Notes under the pieces: model-generated
What the model saw: only the letters and a program-made list of their open reading frames with translations
Databases searched by the model: none
What the model was told of the DNA's origin: nothing
Shown: positions 46,864 to 55,142 of the stretch, in pieces
Layout: the number at the start of each line of letters is the position of its first letter
Position numbering within the stretch: the first letter of the stretch is position 1
NCBI GenBank assembly: GCA_964633815.1
Contig: CAZWHW010000001.1
Span: 186,001-250,000 of the forward strand
DNA from: CALKZN01 sp964633815
Lineage (GTDB): Bacteria; Pseudomonadota; Gammaproteobacteria; Arenicellales; Arenicellaceae
Length of the DNA: 64,000 nucleotides
Reading direction: 5' to 3'
Program-made: the position numbers and the translations under genes

Positions 46864-46943
46864 CACTCTCAGTTAGGCATTGACCCAGAGAGTGTCTATG
46901 CAATATATTGATGTTTAGTCTTAAACCTCAGATATTGCATAGA
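46864..46943. promoter_or_regulatory. Two adjoining hairpins upstream of the zapA unit
   Basis: Hairpin A: CACTCTC (46864-46870) pairs with GAGAGTG (46888-46894). Directly next to it, hairpin B: TCTATGCAATAT (46895-46906) pairs with ATATTGCATAGA (46932-46943), a perfect 12-base stem, with a smaller GTTTA/TAAAC stem inside its loop. They end 25 bases before the start codon at 46969. They could be a structured leader or a DNA operator; no T-run follows, so they are not an ordinary terminator. Confidence 0.5.
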
Positions 46944-46968
46944 TTATTGGATTTAAGAGATTGAAATT

Positions 46969-47166
46969 ATGAGCATTACAGCATTAGAAGAAAAAATTGA
47001 TGGCCTGATAAGTGAAGTTCGGCGCCTCAAACATGAAAATATCGCTTTGCGGGATAGCCAAGATTCTTTACTTAATGAGCGTTCTAACTTACAAGAAAAA
47101 AACAAGTTGGCTCGATCTCGCTTAGAAAGCATAGTCAAACGTTTAAAAATCATTGACGAACAATAA
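46969..47166 (+). CDS. Small coiled-coil protein (TIGR02449/ZapB-like)
   Basis: A 65-residue protein that is one continuous coiled coil (MSITALEEKIDGLISEVRRL and the following heptads). It is encoded just upstream of zapA, as the TIGR02449 family is in many gammaproteobacteria. By analogy with ZapB it may bridge ZapA and other division proteins; that role is inferred, not shown. Preceded by an AAGAGA ribosome binding sequence. Confidence 0.8.
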   Translation: MSITALEEKIDGLISEVRRLKHENIALRDSQDSLLNERSNLQEKNKLARSRLESIVKRLKIIDEQ

Positions 47167-47185
47167 TTAAACTAGCGAAAATTTG

Positions 47186-47491
47186 ATGAAAACAACTAGA
47201 GAAAGTGTCAAAGTCCAAGTTATGGGCAAAGATTTTTCCGTCGCTTGCGCACCTGATGAAAAAGCTACTTTATTAGCTGCCACACGATTTTTAGATGAAC
47301 AAATCGAATTGATACAAAGCCAAGGAAAAATTGTTGGCAATGAGCGAATTGCCATTATGGTTGCCATCAATCTTGCTAGCGAATTGCTTGAGGCGAGAAA
47401 GACACAATCTTCTAATGAACAAATTAATGATGAAATACAACTGCTCAGCGATAAAATTGATCGCGTCATGGATAATACTAACGCAGCATAA
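47186..47491 (+). CDS. zapA: Cell division protein ZapA
   Basis: A 101-residue protein: N-terminal globular part (VKVQVMGKDFSVACAPDEKA) and C-terminal coiled coil (ELLEARKTQSSNEQINDEIQ). ZapA bundles FtsZ filaments at midcell. Start ATG at 47186; a TTG just before it is less likely. Gene order zapA - 6S RNA - fthC is the usual gammaproteobacterial one. Confidence 0.93.
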   Translation: MKTTRESVKVQVMGKDFSVACAPDEKATLLAATRFLDEQIELIQSQGKIVGNERIAIMVAINLASELLEARKTQSSNEQINDEIQLLSDKIDRVMDNTNAA

Positions 47492-47557
47492 AGTCTAAAT
47501 TAGACTATAATGAATTCATCACAGATCTGTCACTATTACTAAATATACTCTAAAATT

Positions 47558-47762
47558 AGTCTGCAAGGTTTGTGCGAACCTGCGTTGTTTGTTTTGTTTC
47601 TAAATCCCTTAGAACCTAATATATTTTTTCGGGTATCAGACTGGAAATTGTTGTGTGCAGTCCTTGGTGTCAGCACCTGATAGGAACACGAGATACCCAC
47701 TTGAACCCTTGGTTCAAGGCACCGAAACAGGACGGCAAAGGCGGGTTCGCATCTCTTGATAC
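47558..47762 (+). ncRNA. ssrS: 6S RNA
   Basis: The conserved core CTTGAACCCTTGGTTCAAGG lies at 47700-47719. A closing stem pairs TGCGAACCTGC (47573-47583) with GCGGGTTCGCA (47741-47751), and CAAG with CTTG outside it; position between zapA and fthC is the classic one. It binds RNA polymerase holoenzyme by mimicking an open promoter. Ends are approximate. A TATACT at 47544-47549 fits a -10 element, and a perfect 15-base inverted repeat (47492-47506) with an adjoining TATAAT lies just after zapA. Confidence 0.9.
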
Positions 47763-47769
47763 CAAATTT

Positions 47770-48417
47770 ATGGCGAACTCGGAACCACAAATTTCAGCAA
47801 AAAAATTAAAGCTACGGAAGCAATTACGAGCTAAGCGTAATCAAGCTGCTCAAACGCTCGAAAATCCAGCTCAGCAAGCATTAACATCTCAACTTAAACA
47901 ACTTCGTTCATACATAACGGCTAAAAAAATTGCCATCTACTCACCCATTGGTAGTGAATTCCCTACTATATCAATCATTTCAGATACACACTCTTTAAAC
48001 AAAGAGATTTACATTCCACGCATTACTTCTAGCCAAGACCATACAATGCAATTTTGTTTGTTACGCCGCGATGGCCAAGGCAACATACAATCCAAACTAC
48101 AGAAAAATATTTATAATATTACTGAGCCACAAGATTTATCGGAGACTATTGCTATCGAAGCGCAAGCTCTAGATATTATTTTTATGCCGTTATTAGGGTT
48201 TAATAAAAAAGGGGATCGTTTGGGAATGGGTGGCGGCTATTATGATCGCGCTCTAGAATTTAAAAATCATGACTCATCAAACCCAAAACCTTATCTCATT
48301 GGATTAGCTTATGAGACCCAACTAAGTCATGATTTAATCCCTCAAGCGTGGGACATTAAACTAGATGCTGTGATCACTGAAAGGCAAATTTATCATTTCA
48401 ATTCTGCATTACTTTAA
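47770..48417 (+). CDS. fthC: 5-formyltetrahydrofolate cyclo-ligase
   Basis: A 215-residue enzyme that converts 5-formyl-THF to methenyl-THF with ATP. The N-terminal KLKLRKQLRAKRNQA, IAIYSPIGSEFPT, and the C-terminal GDRLGMGGGYYDRAL are family motifs. A longer open frame reaches back to 47653 but that stretch is 6S RNA, so the ATG at 47770 is the start. No ribosome binding site is visible because the 6S 3' end lies immediately before it. Called ygfA in E. coli. Confidence 0.9.
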   Translation: MANSEPQISAKKLKLRKQLRAKRNQAAQTLENPAQQALTSQLKQLRSYITAKKIAIYSPIGSEFPTISIISDTHSLNKEIYIPRITSSQDHTMQFCLLRRDGQGNIQSKLQKNIYNITEPQDLSETIAIEAQALDIIFMPLLGFNKKGDRLGMGGGYYDRALEFKNHDSSNPKPYLIGLAYETQLSHDLIPQAWDIKLDAVITERQIYHFNSALL

Positions 48418-48475
48418 GAGCGACATACACGTATAATCACCTACAATTAATTTTTCCATAGATCACTTAAACAGC

Positions 48476-48976
48476 ATGACTGACACAATTACCATTCAAA
48501 CAAATTTTGGCGACATCACTGTGGCGCTAGATACTGAGAAAGCACCGCAAACTGTAGAAAATTTCATGACATATATCGAATCAGGTTTTTATGAAAAAAC
48601 CTTATTCCATAGAATTATTCCAAACTTCATGATTCAAGGAGGTGGATTTGACACAAACTTCAATCAAAAACCTGCGAACAACCGTGTTGAAAATGAAGCC
48701 GATAATGGCCTTGAAAATACTATTGGAACAATTGCGATGGCTCGCACTTCAGACCCACATTCAGCCAGCTCACAATTTTTTATAAACACTGCGGATAATG
48801 ACTTTTTGAATTACCAATCTCGTTCGACGCAAGGCTGGGGCTATTGTGTATTTGGTAAAGTCACTGAAGGCATGGAGGTTGTGGATAAAATTTCTGCTGT
48901 CAATACTAGTTCTCGCATGGGACACCAAGATGTACCCACTGAAGAAGTACTTATCGAAAATATAATAAAAAATTAA
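48476..48976 (+). CDS. ppiB: Peptidyl-prolyl cis-trans isomerase B (cyclophilin)
   Basis: A 166-residue cytoplasmic cyclophilin without signal peptide. The active-site block FHRIIPNFMIQGGGF lies near residues 41-55 and GTIAMARTSDPHSASSQFFI near residues 82-101. It assists protein folding. It stands alone and is followed by a bidirectional terminator. Confidence 0.96.
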   Translation: MTDTITIQTNFGDITVALDTEKAPQTVENFMTYIESGFYEKTLFHRIIPNFMIQGGGFDTNFNQKPANNRVENEADNGLENTIGTIAMARTSDPHSASSQFFINTADNDFLNYQSRSTQGWGYCVFGKVTEGMEVVDKISAVNTSSRMGHQDVPTEEVLIENIIKN

Positions 48977-48988
48977 ACGCTTTAAATA

Positions 48989-49016
48989 AAAAGCCTCGCA
49001 TATAGCGAGGCTTTTT
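48989..49016. terminator. Bidirectional rho-independent terminator
   Basis: AAAAGCCTCGC and GCGAGGCTTTT form an 11-base stem with a five-base loop (ATATA), followed by TTTTT. It serves the plus-strand ppiB and the minus-strand gene ending at 49041. Confidence 0.9.
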
Positions 49017-49040
49017 ATTTGAAACAAATGACTATAAAAT

Positions 49041-49559
49041 TTAATAGTCCATCTCGCCTTTATCAACGCGTTTAGAGAATTCTGTTTCTTTACCTTCCGC
49101 TAATTCTTTAGCTTGAGACACCCACTCTTCTCTATCAATACGACCTGGAAATGAAATATATTTATCAACCCAAGCGATATTATCGCGGCTGAATTCGGCA
49201 ATTTGCTTAAACTGATAGATTCCTAGGCCATTTAAAGTCTTCTCGATCACTGGACCGATACCTTTAATACGTTTAAGTTCATCAGCATCAGCAGGCCGTT
49301 CGCTAAAACCAGCAGGTTGCCAATCATCTTCAACCATCAGCTCCTCTGTATCCGCAACTACATTTGCAGCTGGTGCAGAAACTTCTTCGACCACCTCCGC
49401 AGTAGAACCTGCCGTAGCTGCAGCCGCAACGCTAGTATCTTGTTCTACCGTCTTTTCACCACTGCAACGACAACGACCACAGAGCCACCAACCAACAAGC
49501 AAGCCTAAAATAAAAGCTGCAAGAATCCATGCCCAAGTTTGAAAAAATAAATACCACAT
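49041..49559 (-). CDS. Membrane-anchored helix-hairpin-helix protein
   Basis: About 172 residues. One N-terminal transmembrane helix (WILAAFILGLLVGWWLCG) is followed by a Cys-rich CGRCRC patch, an acidic Ala/Val linker, and a helix-hairpin-helix (LKRIKGIGPVIEKTLNGLG) as in COG3743-type proteins. The ATG at 49559 is preceded by GGAG at eight bases; the longer frame overlaps the upstream OmpA gene. It is coupled to the OmpA-family gene, 13 bases away. The HhH may bind DNA or simply be a protein-binding fold; function unknown. Confidence 0.75.
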   Translation of the reverse strand: MWYLFFQTWAWILAAFILGLLVGWWLCGRCRCSGEKTVEQDTSVAAAATAGSTAEVVEEVSAPAANVVADTEELMVEDDWQPAGFSERPADADELKRIKGIGPVIEKTLNGLGIYQFKQIAEFSRDNIAWVDKYISFPGRIDREEWVSQAKELAEGKETEFSKRVDKGEMDY

Positions 49560-49572
49560 AATTTGTTCTCCG

Positions 49573-51039
49573 TTATTTAACAGTAAATTCAATACGACGG
49601 TTCGCCGCTCGACCTTCTTTTGTTGAATTATCAGCGACTGGCTTCTCAGCGCCAAAGCCCTCAGATGTCAATCTATTTGCATCAACACCTTTGGAAACCA
49701 AATAGTCCACGACTGCCTTAGCTCGATTCAAACTAAGCGGCTGATTAAATGATTGACTACCAGTTGAATCAGTATGTCCAGAAACTTCCACAGCAGACTC
49801 ACTACACTCTGCTAGCACAGCTGAGATGTTATCAAGTAAAGCATAGCTCTCTGACTTTATTTCAGCCTTTGCTGTAGCAAAGAATATTTTGCTATCACTC
49901 ATCAGTTCTTTGACCTTGGCCTGACAAATAGCAGCAATATCAATAACTGGCTCTGGTTCTTTAATAACAACAGGCTCAGGTTCAGGCTCAGGAATGACGA
50001 CTGATAATAAGTTTTTAACTGAGTAATCAGAACCTAAGGCATTTTGTAAATTCTCACCTATAGATAATTTACGCCCTTCAGAATCAACTTCACCTGTTAT
50101 TTTCAAGCCTTTTTCCAACGAAACTCGTAAAGTCCCATCAGGCAGACCAAAATCTGAAACTAATGAACCTATTTGCTCTATTGGTAAAATGTTTTCACCA
50201 ATGCTCAATCTATCTATCACATTACTAGCACCATAAGTTCTATTCGCAGCATCAACCAATGCTGCTTTTTGATCTTCATTAGCAACAACACCATTTAAGG
50301 TAATCTTGTTATCGACTGCCGTGAAAGATAACTTACCGGGTTGTAAGGCGACTGATAATAAGTTTTTAACTGAGTAATCAGAACCTAAGGCATTTTGTAA
50401 ATTCTCACCTATAGATAATTTACGCCCTTCAGAATCAACTTCACCTGTTATTTTCAAGCCTTTTTCCAACGAAACTCGTAAAGTCCCATCAGGCAGACCA
50501 AAATCTGAAACTAATGAACCTATTTGCTCTATTGGTAAAATGTTTTCACCAATGCTCAATCTATCTATCACATTACTAGCACCATAAGTTCTATTCGCAG
50601 CATCAACCAATGCTGCTTTTTGATCTTCATTAGCAACAACACCATTTAAGGTAATCTTGTTATCGACTGCCGTGAAAGATAACTTACCGGGTTGTAACTC
50701 GATGACTGGTTCAACAATGTCTCCTTGCCATTCTACGATACGGGCTACAGCATTACCTCGTTTATCTTGCGACAACTCTTCTGCAATCCTAATTGCTGTG
50801 CTCTTTGCTTCTTCTGAAGGCGCAGAGCCACTTAATAAAACATCGCGTCCACGATCATTGGTGTCAACCTTTGCCCAATCAATACCGTTTTCTTTTAAAT
50901 TAAATGCTACAGTATTATTAACATCACTCTCTATTTTACGCCATTCACCACCAGGCCAGAACATCTGCAATAAACCTAGTAAAATTAATAGCGCTAATGG
51001 CCAAAAACAATTCCGCCAAAAACAATTCCATAATGACAC
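49573..51039 (-). CDS. OmpA-family protein with tandemly duplicated internal domain
   Basis: A 488-residue protein. One N-terminal hydrophobic anchor (CFWPLALLILLGLLQMFWPG) precedes a BON-like region, then two identical 117-residue units (each from QPGKLSFTAVDNKITLNGVV to KNLLSV), a Pro/Glu spacer (IPEPEPEPVVIKEPEPVID) and a C-terminal OmpA domain (VEVSGHTDSTGSQSFNQPLS) that should bind peptidoglycan. The N-terminal anchor is not cleaved by any obvious site. It resembles ArfA-type BON-OmpA proteins in layout. The duplication is perfect at DNA level (see repeat). Confidence 0.88.
   Translation of the reverse strand: MSLWNCFWRNCFWPLALLILLGLLQMFWPGGEWRKIESDVNNTVAFNLKENGIDWAKVDTNDRGRDVLLSGSAPSEEAKSTAIRIAEELSQDKRGNAVARIVEWQGDIVEPVIELQPGKLSFTAVDNKITLNGVVANEDQKAALVDAANRTYGASNVIDRLSIGENILPIEQIGSLVSDFGLPDGTLRVSLEKGLKITGEVDSEGRKLSIGENLQNALGSDYSVKNLLSVALQPGKLSFTAVDNKITLNGVVANEDQKAALVDAANRTYGASNVIDRLSIGENILPIEQIGSLVSDFGLPDGTLRVSLEKGLKITGEVDSEGRKLSIGENLQNALGSDYSVKNLLSVVIPEPEPEPVVIKEPEPVIDIAAICQAKVKELMSDSKIFFATAKAEIKSESYALLDNISAVLAECSESAVEVSGHTDSTGSQSFNQPLSLNRAKAVVDYLVSKGVDANRLTSEGFGAEKPVADNSTKEGRAANRRIEFTVK
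49998..50697. repeat. Perfect 351-bp tandem direct repeat inside the OmpA-family gene
   Basis: The stretch beginning CGACTGATAATAAGTTTTTA at 49998 recurs at 50349, exactly 351 bases later, and the two copies agree at every base I compared until about 50697, where the second copy continues CTCGATG instead of GGCGACT. 351 is 117 codons, so the reading frame is kept and the protein gains one full domain. Identity without silent changes points to a recent duplication or to gene conversion. Confidence 0.97.
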
Positions 51040-51180
51040 TTAGCCACCTCCCAAGAGTTATTCTTATTATATTTGTTCTACCACTGAACAAAATCTAGAT
51101 ATATTTAATCATAATTAACATCAATTTGACATTCGATACTGATAGTTTCCCTATAACTTTACAAAATATTACAAGCTTCA

Positions 51181-52668
51181 ATGGCCAAACTGTTTAAATC
51201 AATCGTATTGTTTCGACGTGACCTGAGGTTGCATGATAATGCAGCGCTTTTCCACGCGCTTTCACAAGGATCAGTTCTACTCATCTATATCAATGACAAC
51301 AGTGAACAAGAAAACCTTAATTGGTCAATTGGTGGTGCCAGCAAATGGTGGCTGCATCACTCTCTGCAAGCTTTAAATCATCAATTTAATAAACAAAATC
51401 ACCATTTGTATTTCTTTCAAGCGGATGCTGAGCAATCTGTTTTTAATGTGTTATTTGAACTTTGCCAAAATAATAATTGTCAGCATATTTTTTGGAACCG
51501 CCGCTATGAACCAAACAATATCGCACAAGATACTGAGCTCAAAAAACAATTGATCAATGCAGGTATAACTGTTCATTCATTTAATAACAACTTGCTCAGT
51601 GAACCATGGCAACAAATGAACAAACAAGGCACGCCTTACAAAGTGTTTACTCCTTATTGGCGACACTGTAAAAACGGTTTTCTATCACAATCACTGATAC
51701 CAGAACCTTTACCCCAACCATCTCTTTCAAATATCAAAAACAATTGGTTGGTTCAAAATGATGTCAGCCTAGAAGAATTCAATTTACTACCGGAAAAACC
51801 CAACTGGGCTGCTGAATTTAAGCACTATTGGCAAGTCGGCGAACAAGCAGCACAACAAACTTGGGATAATTTTTTATCAGACTCCATCAACAAATATGAT
51901 GAATCAAGGAATATTCCAAGCATTAATGGCACCTCAAAATTATCACCACATTTAGCCTTTGGCGAAATCAGTGTCAGACAAATTTGGTATGATGTTATGC
52001 AACACCGAATTCATGGGCAATCCTCTAATGAAGATTTGGATCGCTATTTAAGCGAAATTGGTTGGCGTGAATTCAGCTACTATCAGCTATATCATTTTCC
52101 TCAACTACCCGAAGAGAATTTTAATCTTCGTTTTAACAACTTCCATTGGAACAAACAAAATCTACAACTTGAGGCATGGCAACAAGGTTTGACAGGCTAT
52201 CCTTTAGTTGATGCTGGTATGCGCGAGCTTTGGCAAACAGGCTATATGCATAATCGAGTACGAATGGTCGTTGCTTCTTTTTTGTGTAAAGACTTACTCA
52301 TTCATTGGCAAGCAGGCGCCAAATGGTTCTGGGATACTTTATTAGACGCTGATCTTGCTAGCAATTCGGCCAGCTGGCAGTGGTGTGCTGGATGCGGCGC
52401 CGATGCTGCTCCTTTTTTTAGAATTTTCAACCCAACAACACAAAGTGAAAAATTCGACAGCGACGGACTATATATTCGTCGCTGGGTACCTGAATTAAAA
52501 AATTTACCCAACAAACACATACATTCACCATCAAATGCGCCATCAACCGTATTAACTGAGGCTAAAGTCACACTAGGCAAAACCTACCCCAAGCCGATAG
52601 TAGATCATAAAACTGCCAGATTAGATGCATTGGAACGATATAAAAACTTGAAAACTATTGGGAGTTGA
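51181..52668 (+). CDS. phrB: Deoxyribodipyrimidine photolyase
   Basis: A 495-residue class I photolyase/cryptochrome. The N-terminal photolyase-related domain starts IVLFRRDLRLHDNAALFHAL; FAD-binding signatures are SEIGWREFSYYQLYH, TGYPLVDAGMRELWQTGYMH and WQWCAGCGADAAPFFRIFNP. It repairs cyclobutane pyrimidine dimers using light; CPD specificity is inferred from family. Divergent from the OmpA gene. Confidence 0.94.
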   Translation: MAKLFKSIVLFRRDLRLHDNAALFHALSQGSVLLIYINDNSEQENLNWSIGGASKWWLHHSLQALNHQFNKQNHHLYFFQADAEQSVFNVLFELCQNNNCQHIFWNRRYEPNNIAQDTELKKQLINAGITVHSFNNNLLSEPWQQMNKQGTPYKVFTPYWRHCKNGFLSQSLIPEPLPQPSLSNIKNNWLVQNDVSLEEFNLLPEKPNWAAEFKHYWQVGEQAAQQTWDNFLSDSINKYDESRNIPSINGTSKLSPHLAFGEISVRQIWYDVMQHRIHGQSSNEDLDRYLSEIGWREFSYYQLYHFPQLPEENFNLRFNNFHWNKQNLQLEAWQQGLTGYPLVDAGMRELWQTGYMHNRVRMVVASFLCKDLLIHWQAGAKWFWDTLLDADLASNSASWQWCAGCGADAAPFFRIFNPTTQSEKFDSDGLYIRRWVPELKNLPNKHIHSPSNAPSTVLTEAKVTLGKTYPKPIVDHKTARLDALERYKNLKTIGS

Positions 52669-52721
52669 ATCACTATCTAGGCACTAGCAATCTCACTCAA
52701 TTTTCGAGTTCTATAAATAAG

Positions 52722-53117
52722 ATGCCTAAACAAACCCCAAGATTATATCTAACAACCTTTATTGTAGCGGTTTTTACTTTGCTCGGCGCATGCAGTGAAA
52801 GCGAAAATACGACCACGCAAAAACCCCAAGGAATTGAAAAAATCGAAAAAGAAATTTCAAAAAAAAAGGTAATTCTTGAAGAAAAAGTAGGCGTTATCAG
52901 TCCTGAAACTAACGATGGCGAACCCACTATAAATAATGCAAAAACTGAATTAACTGAAATTGAACAGCAACTTGATGCTTTAAAAGAAAAATTAACTCTA
53001 GGCAATCAAGATAATGCTTTACTTCGCCAACATATGAGTTTTTTATTGGAAAAGATTAAAGAGAACCAACAAATTTTAGATCAACAAACTCAGAAAATTA
53101 CGCCAAAAGCTGAGTAA
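52722..53117 (+). CDS. Putative coiled-coil lipoprotein
   Basis: About 131 residues. A signal peptide with the lipobox LLGAC ends near residue 24, followed by a Lys/Glu/Gln-rich helical region (ELTEIEQQLDALKEKLTLGN) likely to be a coiled coil. The ATG at 52722 gives a proper lipoprotein signal; an earlier TTG overlaps the photolyase stop. The 3' end overlaps the convergent trpA by 20 bases. No known family. Confidence 0.6.
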   Translation: MPKQTPRLYLTTFIVAVFTLLGACSESENTTTQKPQGIEKIEKEISKKKVILEEKVGVISPETNDGEPTINNAKTELTEIEQQLDALKEKLTLGNQDNALLRQHMSFLLEKIKENQQILDQQTQKITPKAE

Positions 53118-53868
53118 AAAAAGCATCTAAGGCTTGTTCACGGCCATTTTCCCATGCACGCAATGCTGCGGTGCCAATCACTGCGATGTCCGCATGCTTA
53201 CCAATAAATTCAACATCCTTTTTCTCACTCACGCCAAAACCAATAGCTAACGGCAAATCAGTTACCTCACGACAACGACTGATAAAGTCTGCCACTTCAT
53301 TATCCATCTGCGTTTGTGAACCAGTGACTCCACGACGAGCAACTGTGTAGATAAAACCTTCAGCACTGTTTGCCAACTCGGCCAAACGCTCCGGCGTATT
53401 TGTCGGCGTCATTAAGACAATAGGAGACAATTTAAGTTCATTGCCAATATGATGAAGTTCTTGCGCCTCATTCACAGGTAAATCAGGCAAGATATATCCC
53501 ACTGCACCAGCATCAGACAATTTTTGCATAAACGCTTTATGCCCCGATTTGAACACAGTGTTGTAATAACCCATCATGATCACTTTAAATGAAAAATGCT
53601 CGGTCACTTTGCGCATAAAATCAAAACAATCTTGCACCGAGACACCGCTCTCCACCGCTTCTTGATTTGCTTTGACAAACAAAGGCCCATCAGCACTTGG
53701 CTCAGAGAATGGGAACTGTAATTCAACCAAATCGACATCATACTGCTGCATGATTTCTAATTCTTTCCAATTATCGTCAAATGATGGGTAACCACAAACA
53801 ACATGAGTCATCACCATGCAATCTTTATGTTGACTGCGCTGCGTCAAATAATCTTGTAAAGTACTCAT
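53098..53868 (-). CDS. trpA: Tryptophan synthase alpha chain
   Basis: A 256-residue TIM barrel that splits indole-3-glycerol phosphate to indole. Catalytic regions are VDLVELQFPFSEPSADGPLF near residues 46-65 and the phosphate-binding LAIGFGVSEKKDVEF. In this copy the catalytic glutamate is in ELQFPF and the aspartate position reads SEPSADGP. Note that it aligns less closely to E. coli TrpA than usual (ELQ.PFSEPSADG instead of ELGIPFSDPLADG), a type seen in a divergent TrpA group. It follows trpB by two bases. Confidence 0.93.
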   Translation of the reverse strand: MSTLQDYLTQRSQHKDCMVMTHVVCGYPSFDDNWKELEIMQQYDVDLVELQFPFSEPSADGPLFVKANQEAVESGVSVQDCFDFMRKVTEHFSFKVIMMGYYNTVFKSGHKAFMQKLSDAGAVGYILPDLPVNEAQELHHIGNELKLSPIVLMTPTNTPERLAELANSAEGFIYTVARRGVTGSQTQMDNEVADFISRCREVTDLPLAIGFGVSEKKDVEFIGKHADIAVIGTAALRAWENGREQALDAFFTQLLA

Positions 53869-53870
53869 GA

Positions 53871-55142
53871 TTAACCTTTGGAATTATCTTTCTGTTCGCT
53901 ATATTCATCAGCTTTTTGACCAATGAAACGCTTCCAATGTTCATCACCCAAAGCATCCGCAATAGTAAAAATATCTTTATCACCACGCCCAGACATATTA
54001 ATTAATATTCTTTCTGATGGCTTCATTTCAGCAGCTTCTTTAATCGCTTGCGCAAAACCATGCGCGCTTTCCAATGCCGGAATCACCCCTTCCGTTAACA
54101 TTGACATTTTCAATGCCTCGGTCACTTCATCGTCAGTCACAGCTTCAAAGCGTACGCGTTCTTTCTCCCATAAATGCACTAACACGGGATTAACACCAAT
54201 ATAATCTAAACCTGCTGCGACTGAATGAGTTTCAAGCATATTGCCGTCGTCGTTTTGTAAGAAATACGTTTTCATGCCTTGAGCAACGCCAACTGTTGCA
54301 TCTTTATAAGCTAATCGCGACGCGTGATTGCCTTTGCCTTCACCCAAACCGCCCGCTTCACAGCCTACCAATTGTACTGATTCATCATCAATAAAACCTT
54401 GAAATAGACCAATCGCATTAGAACCACCACCAACACAGGCAAATATTCGATCTGGCAAACCGCCAGCACTATCCAACATTTGCTGACGAGCCTCTTGACC
54501 TATGATTGATTGAAACCATGAAACCATTTCTGGAAATGGGTGTGGGCCACAAGCTGTGCCTAACACATAATGCGTGTTATCCATATTAGTGACCCAGTCA
54601 CGCAGGCATTCGTTAATCGCATCTTTAAGTGTTTGTTGGCCATCAGTAACTGCAACCACTTCAGCACCCATATTTTCCATCCAAAACACATTTGGACGTT
54701 GGCGAGCGACATCATGCGCGCCCATATAAATTTTGGCATCAAAACCAAAACGAGCACCCATCGTGGCGGTAGCATAGCCATGTTGACCTGCACCAGTTTC
54801 AGCAATCACGCGAGTCTTACCCATACGCTTAACTAACAAGCCTTGGCCCATGACATTATTAATTTTATGCGAGCCAGTATGATTTAAGTCTTCACGCTTG
54901 ATATAAATCTGTGCGCCACCGAGTTTTTTAGACAAGTTTTCTAGATATGAAACAGGTGTTGGGCGACCCGAGTAGGATTGCATCAACTGAATAAATTCTT
55001 GCCAAAAGCTCGGGTCTTCTTTAGCTTTGCGAAATTCGCGTTTCAGTTCTTCGATCGTCGTATGAAGAATCTCAGGTAAGAACGTGCCGCCGTACTCACC
55101 ATAATACCCTTCAGGACCATCATTAAAATCAAATAGGTTCAT
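53871..55142 (-). CDS. trpB: Tryptophan synthase beta chain
   Basis: A 423-residue PLP enzyme that condenses indole with serine. The PLP lysine is in EDLNHTGSHKINNVMGQGLL near residues 83-102, and the phosphate-binding loop CVGGGSNAIGLFQGFI follows. A short C-terminal tail (EYSEQKDNSKG) is extra. trpF and the rest of the trp pathway are not in the window, so trpBA stands as a two-gene unit. Confidence 0.96.
   Translation of the reverse strand: MNLFDFNDGPEGYYGEYGGTFLPEILHTTIEELKREFRKAKEDPSFWQEFIQLMQSYSGRPTPVSYLENLSKKLGGAQIYIKREDLNHTGSHKINNVMGQGLLVKRMGKTRVIAETGAGQHGYATATMGARFGFDAKIYMGAHDVARQRPNVFWMENMGAEVVAVTDGQQTLKDAINECLRDWVTNMDNTHYVLGTACGPHPFPEMVSWFQSIIGQEARQQMLDSAGGLPDRIFACVGGGSNAIGLFQGFIDDESVQLVGCEAGGLGEGKGNHASRLAYKDATVGVAQGMKTYFLQNDDGNMLETHSVAAGLDYIGVNPVLVHLWEKERVRFEAVTDDEVTEALKMSMLTEGVIPALESAHGFAQAIKEAAEMKPSERILINMSGRGDKDIFTIADALGDEHWKRFIGQKADEYSEQKDNSKG

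Noticed and set aside
46826..46878. Possible integron attC site (GCCTAAA ... GTTAGGC)
   Set aside because: GTTAGGC matches the core site but the left half ends AAA rather than AAC, the span is below the usual minimum length, no cassette or integrase is near, and the locus is a conserved chromosomal one.
47653..47769. Upstream extension of fthC
   Set aside because: This stretch is 6S RNA; its translation has no family similarity.
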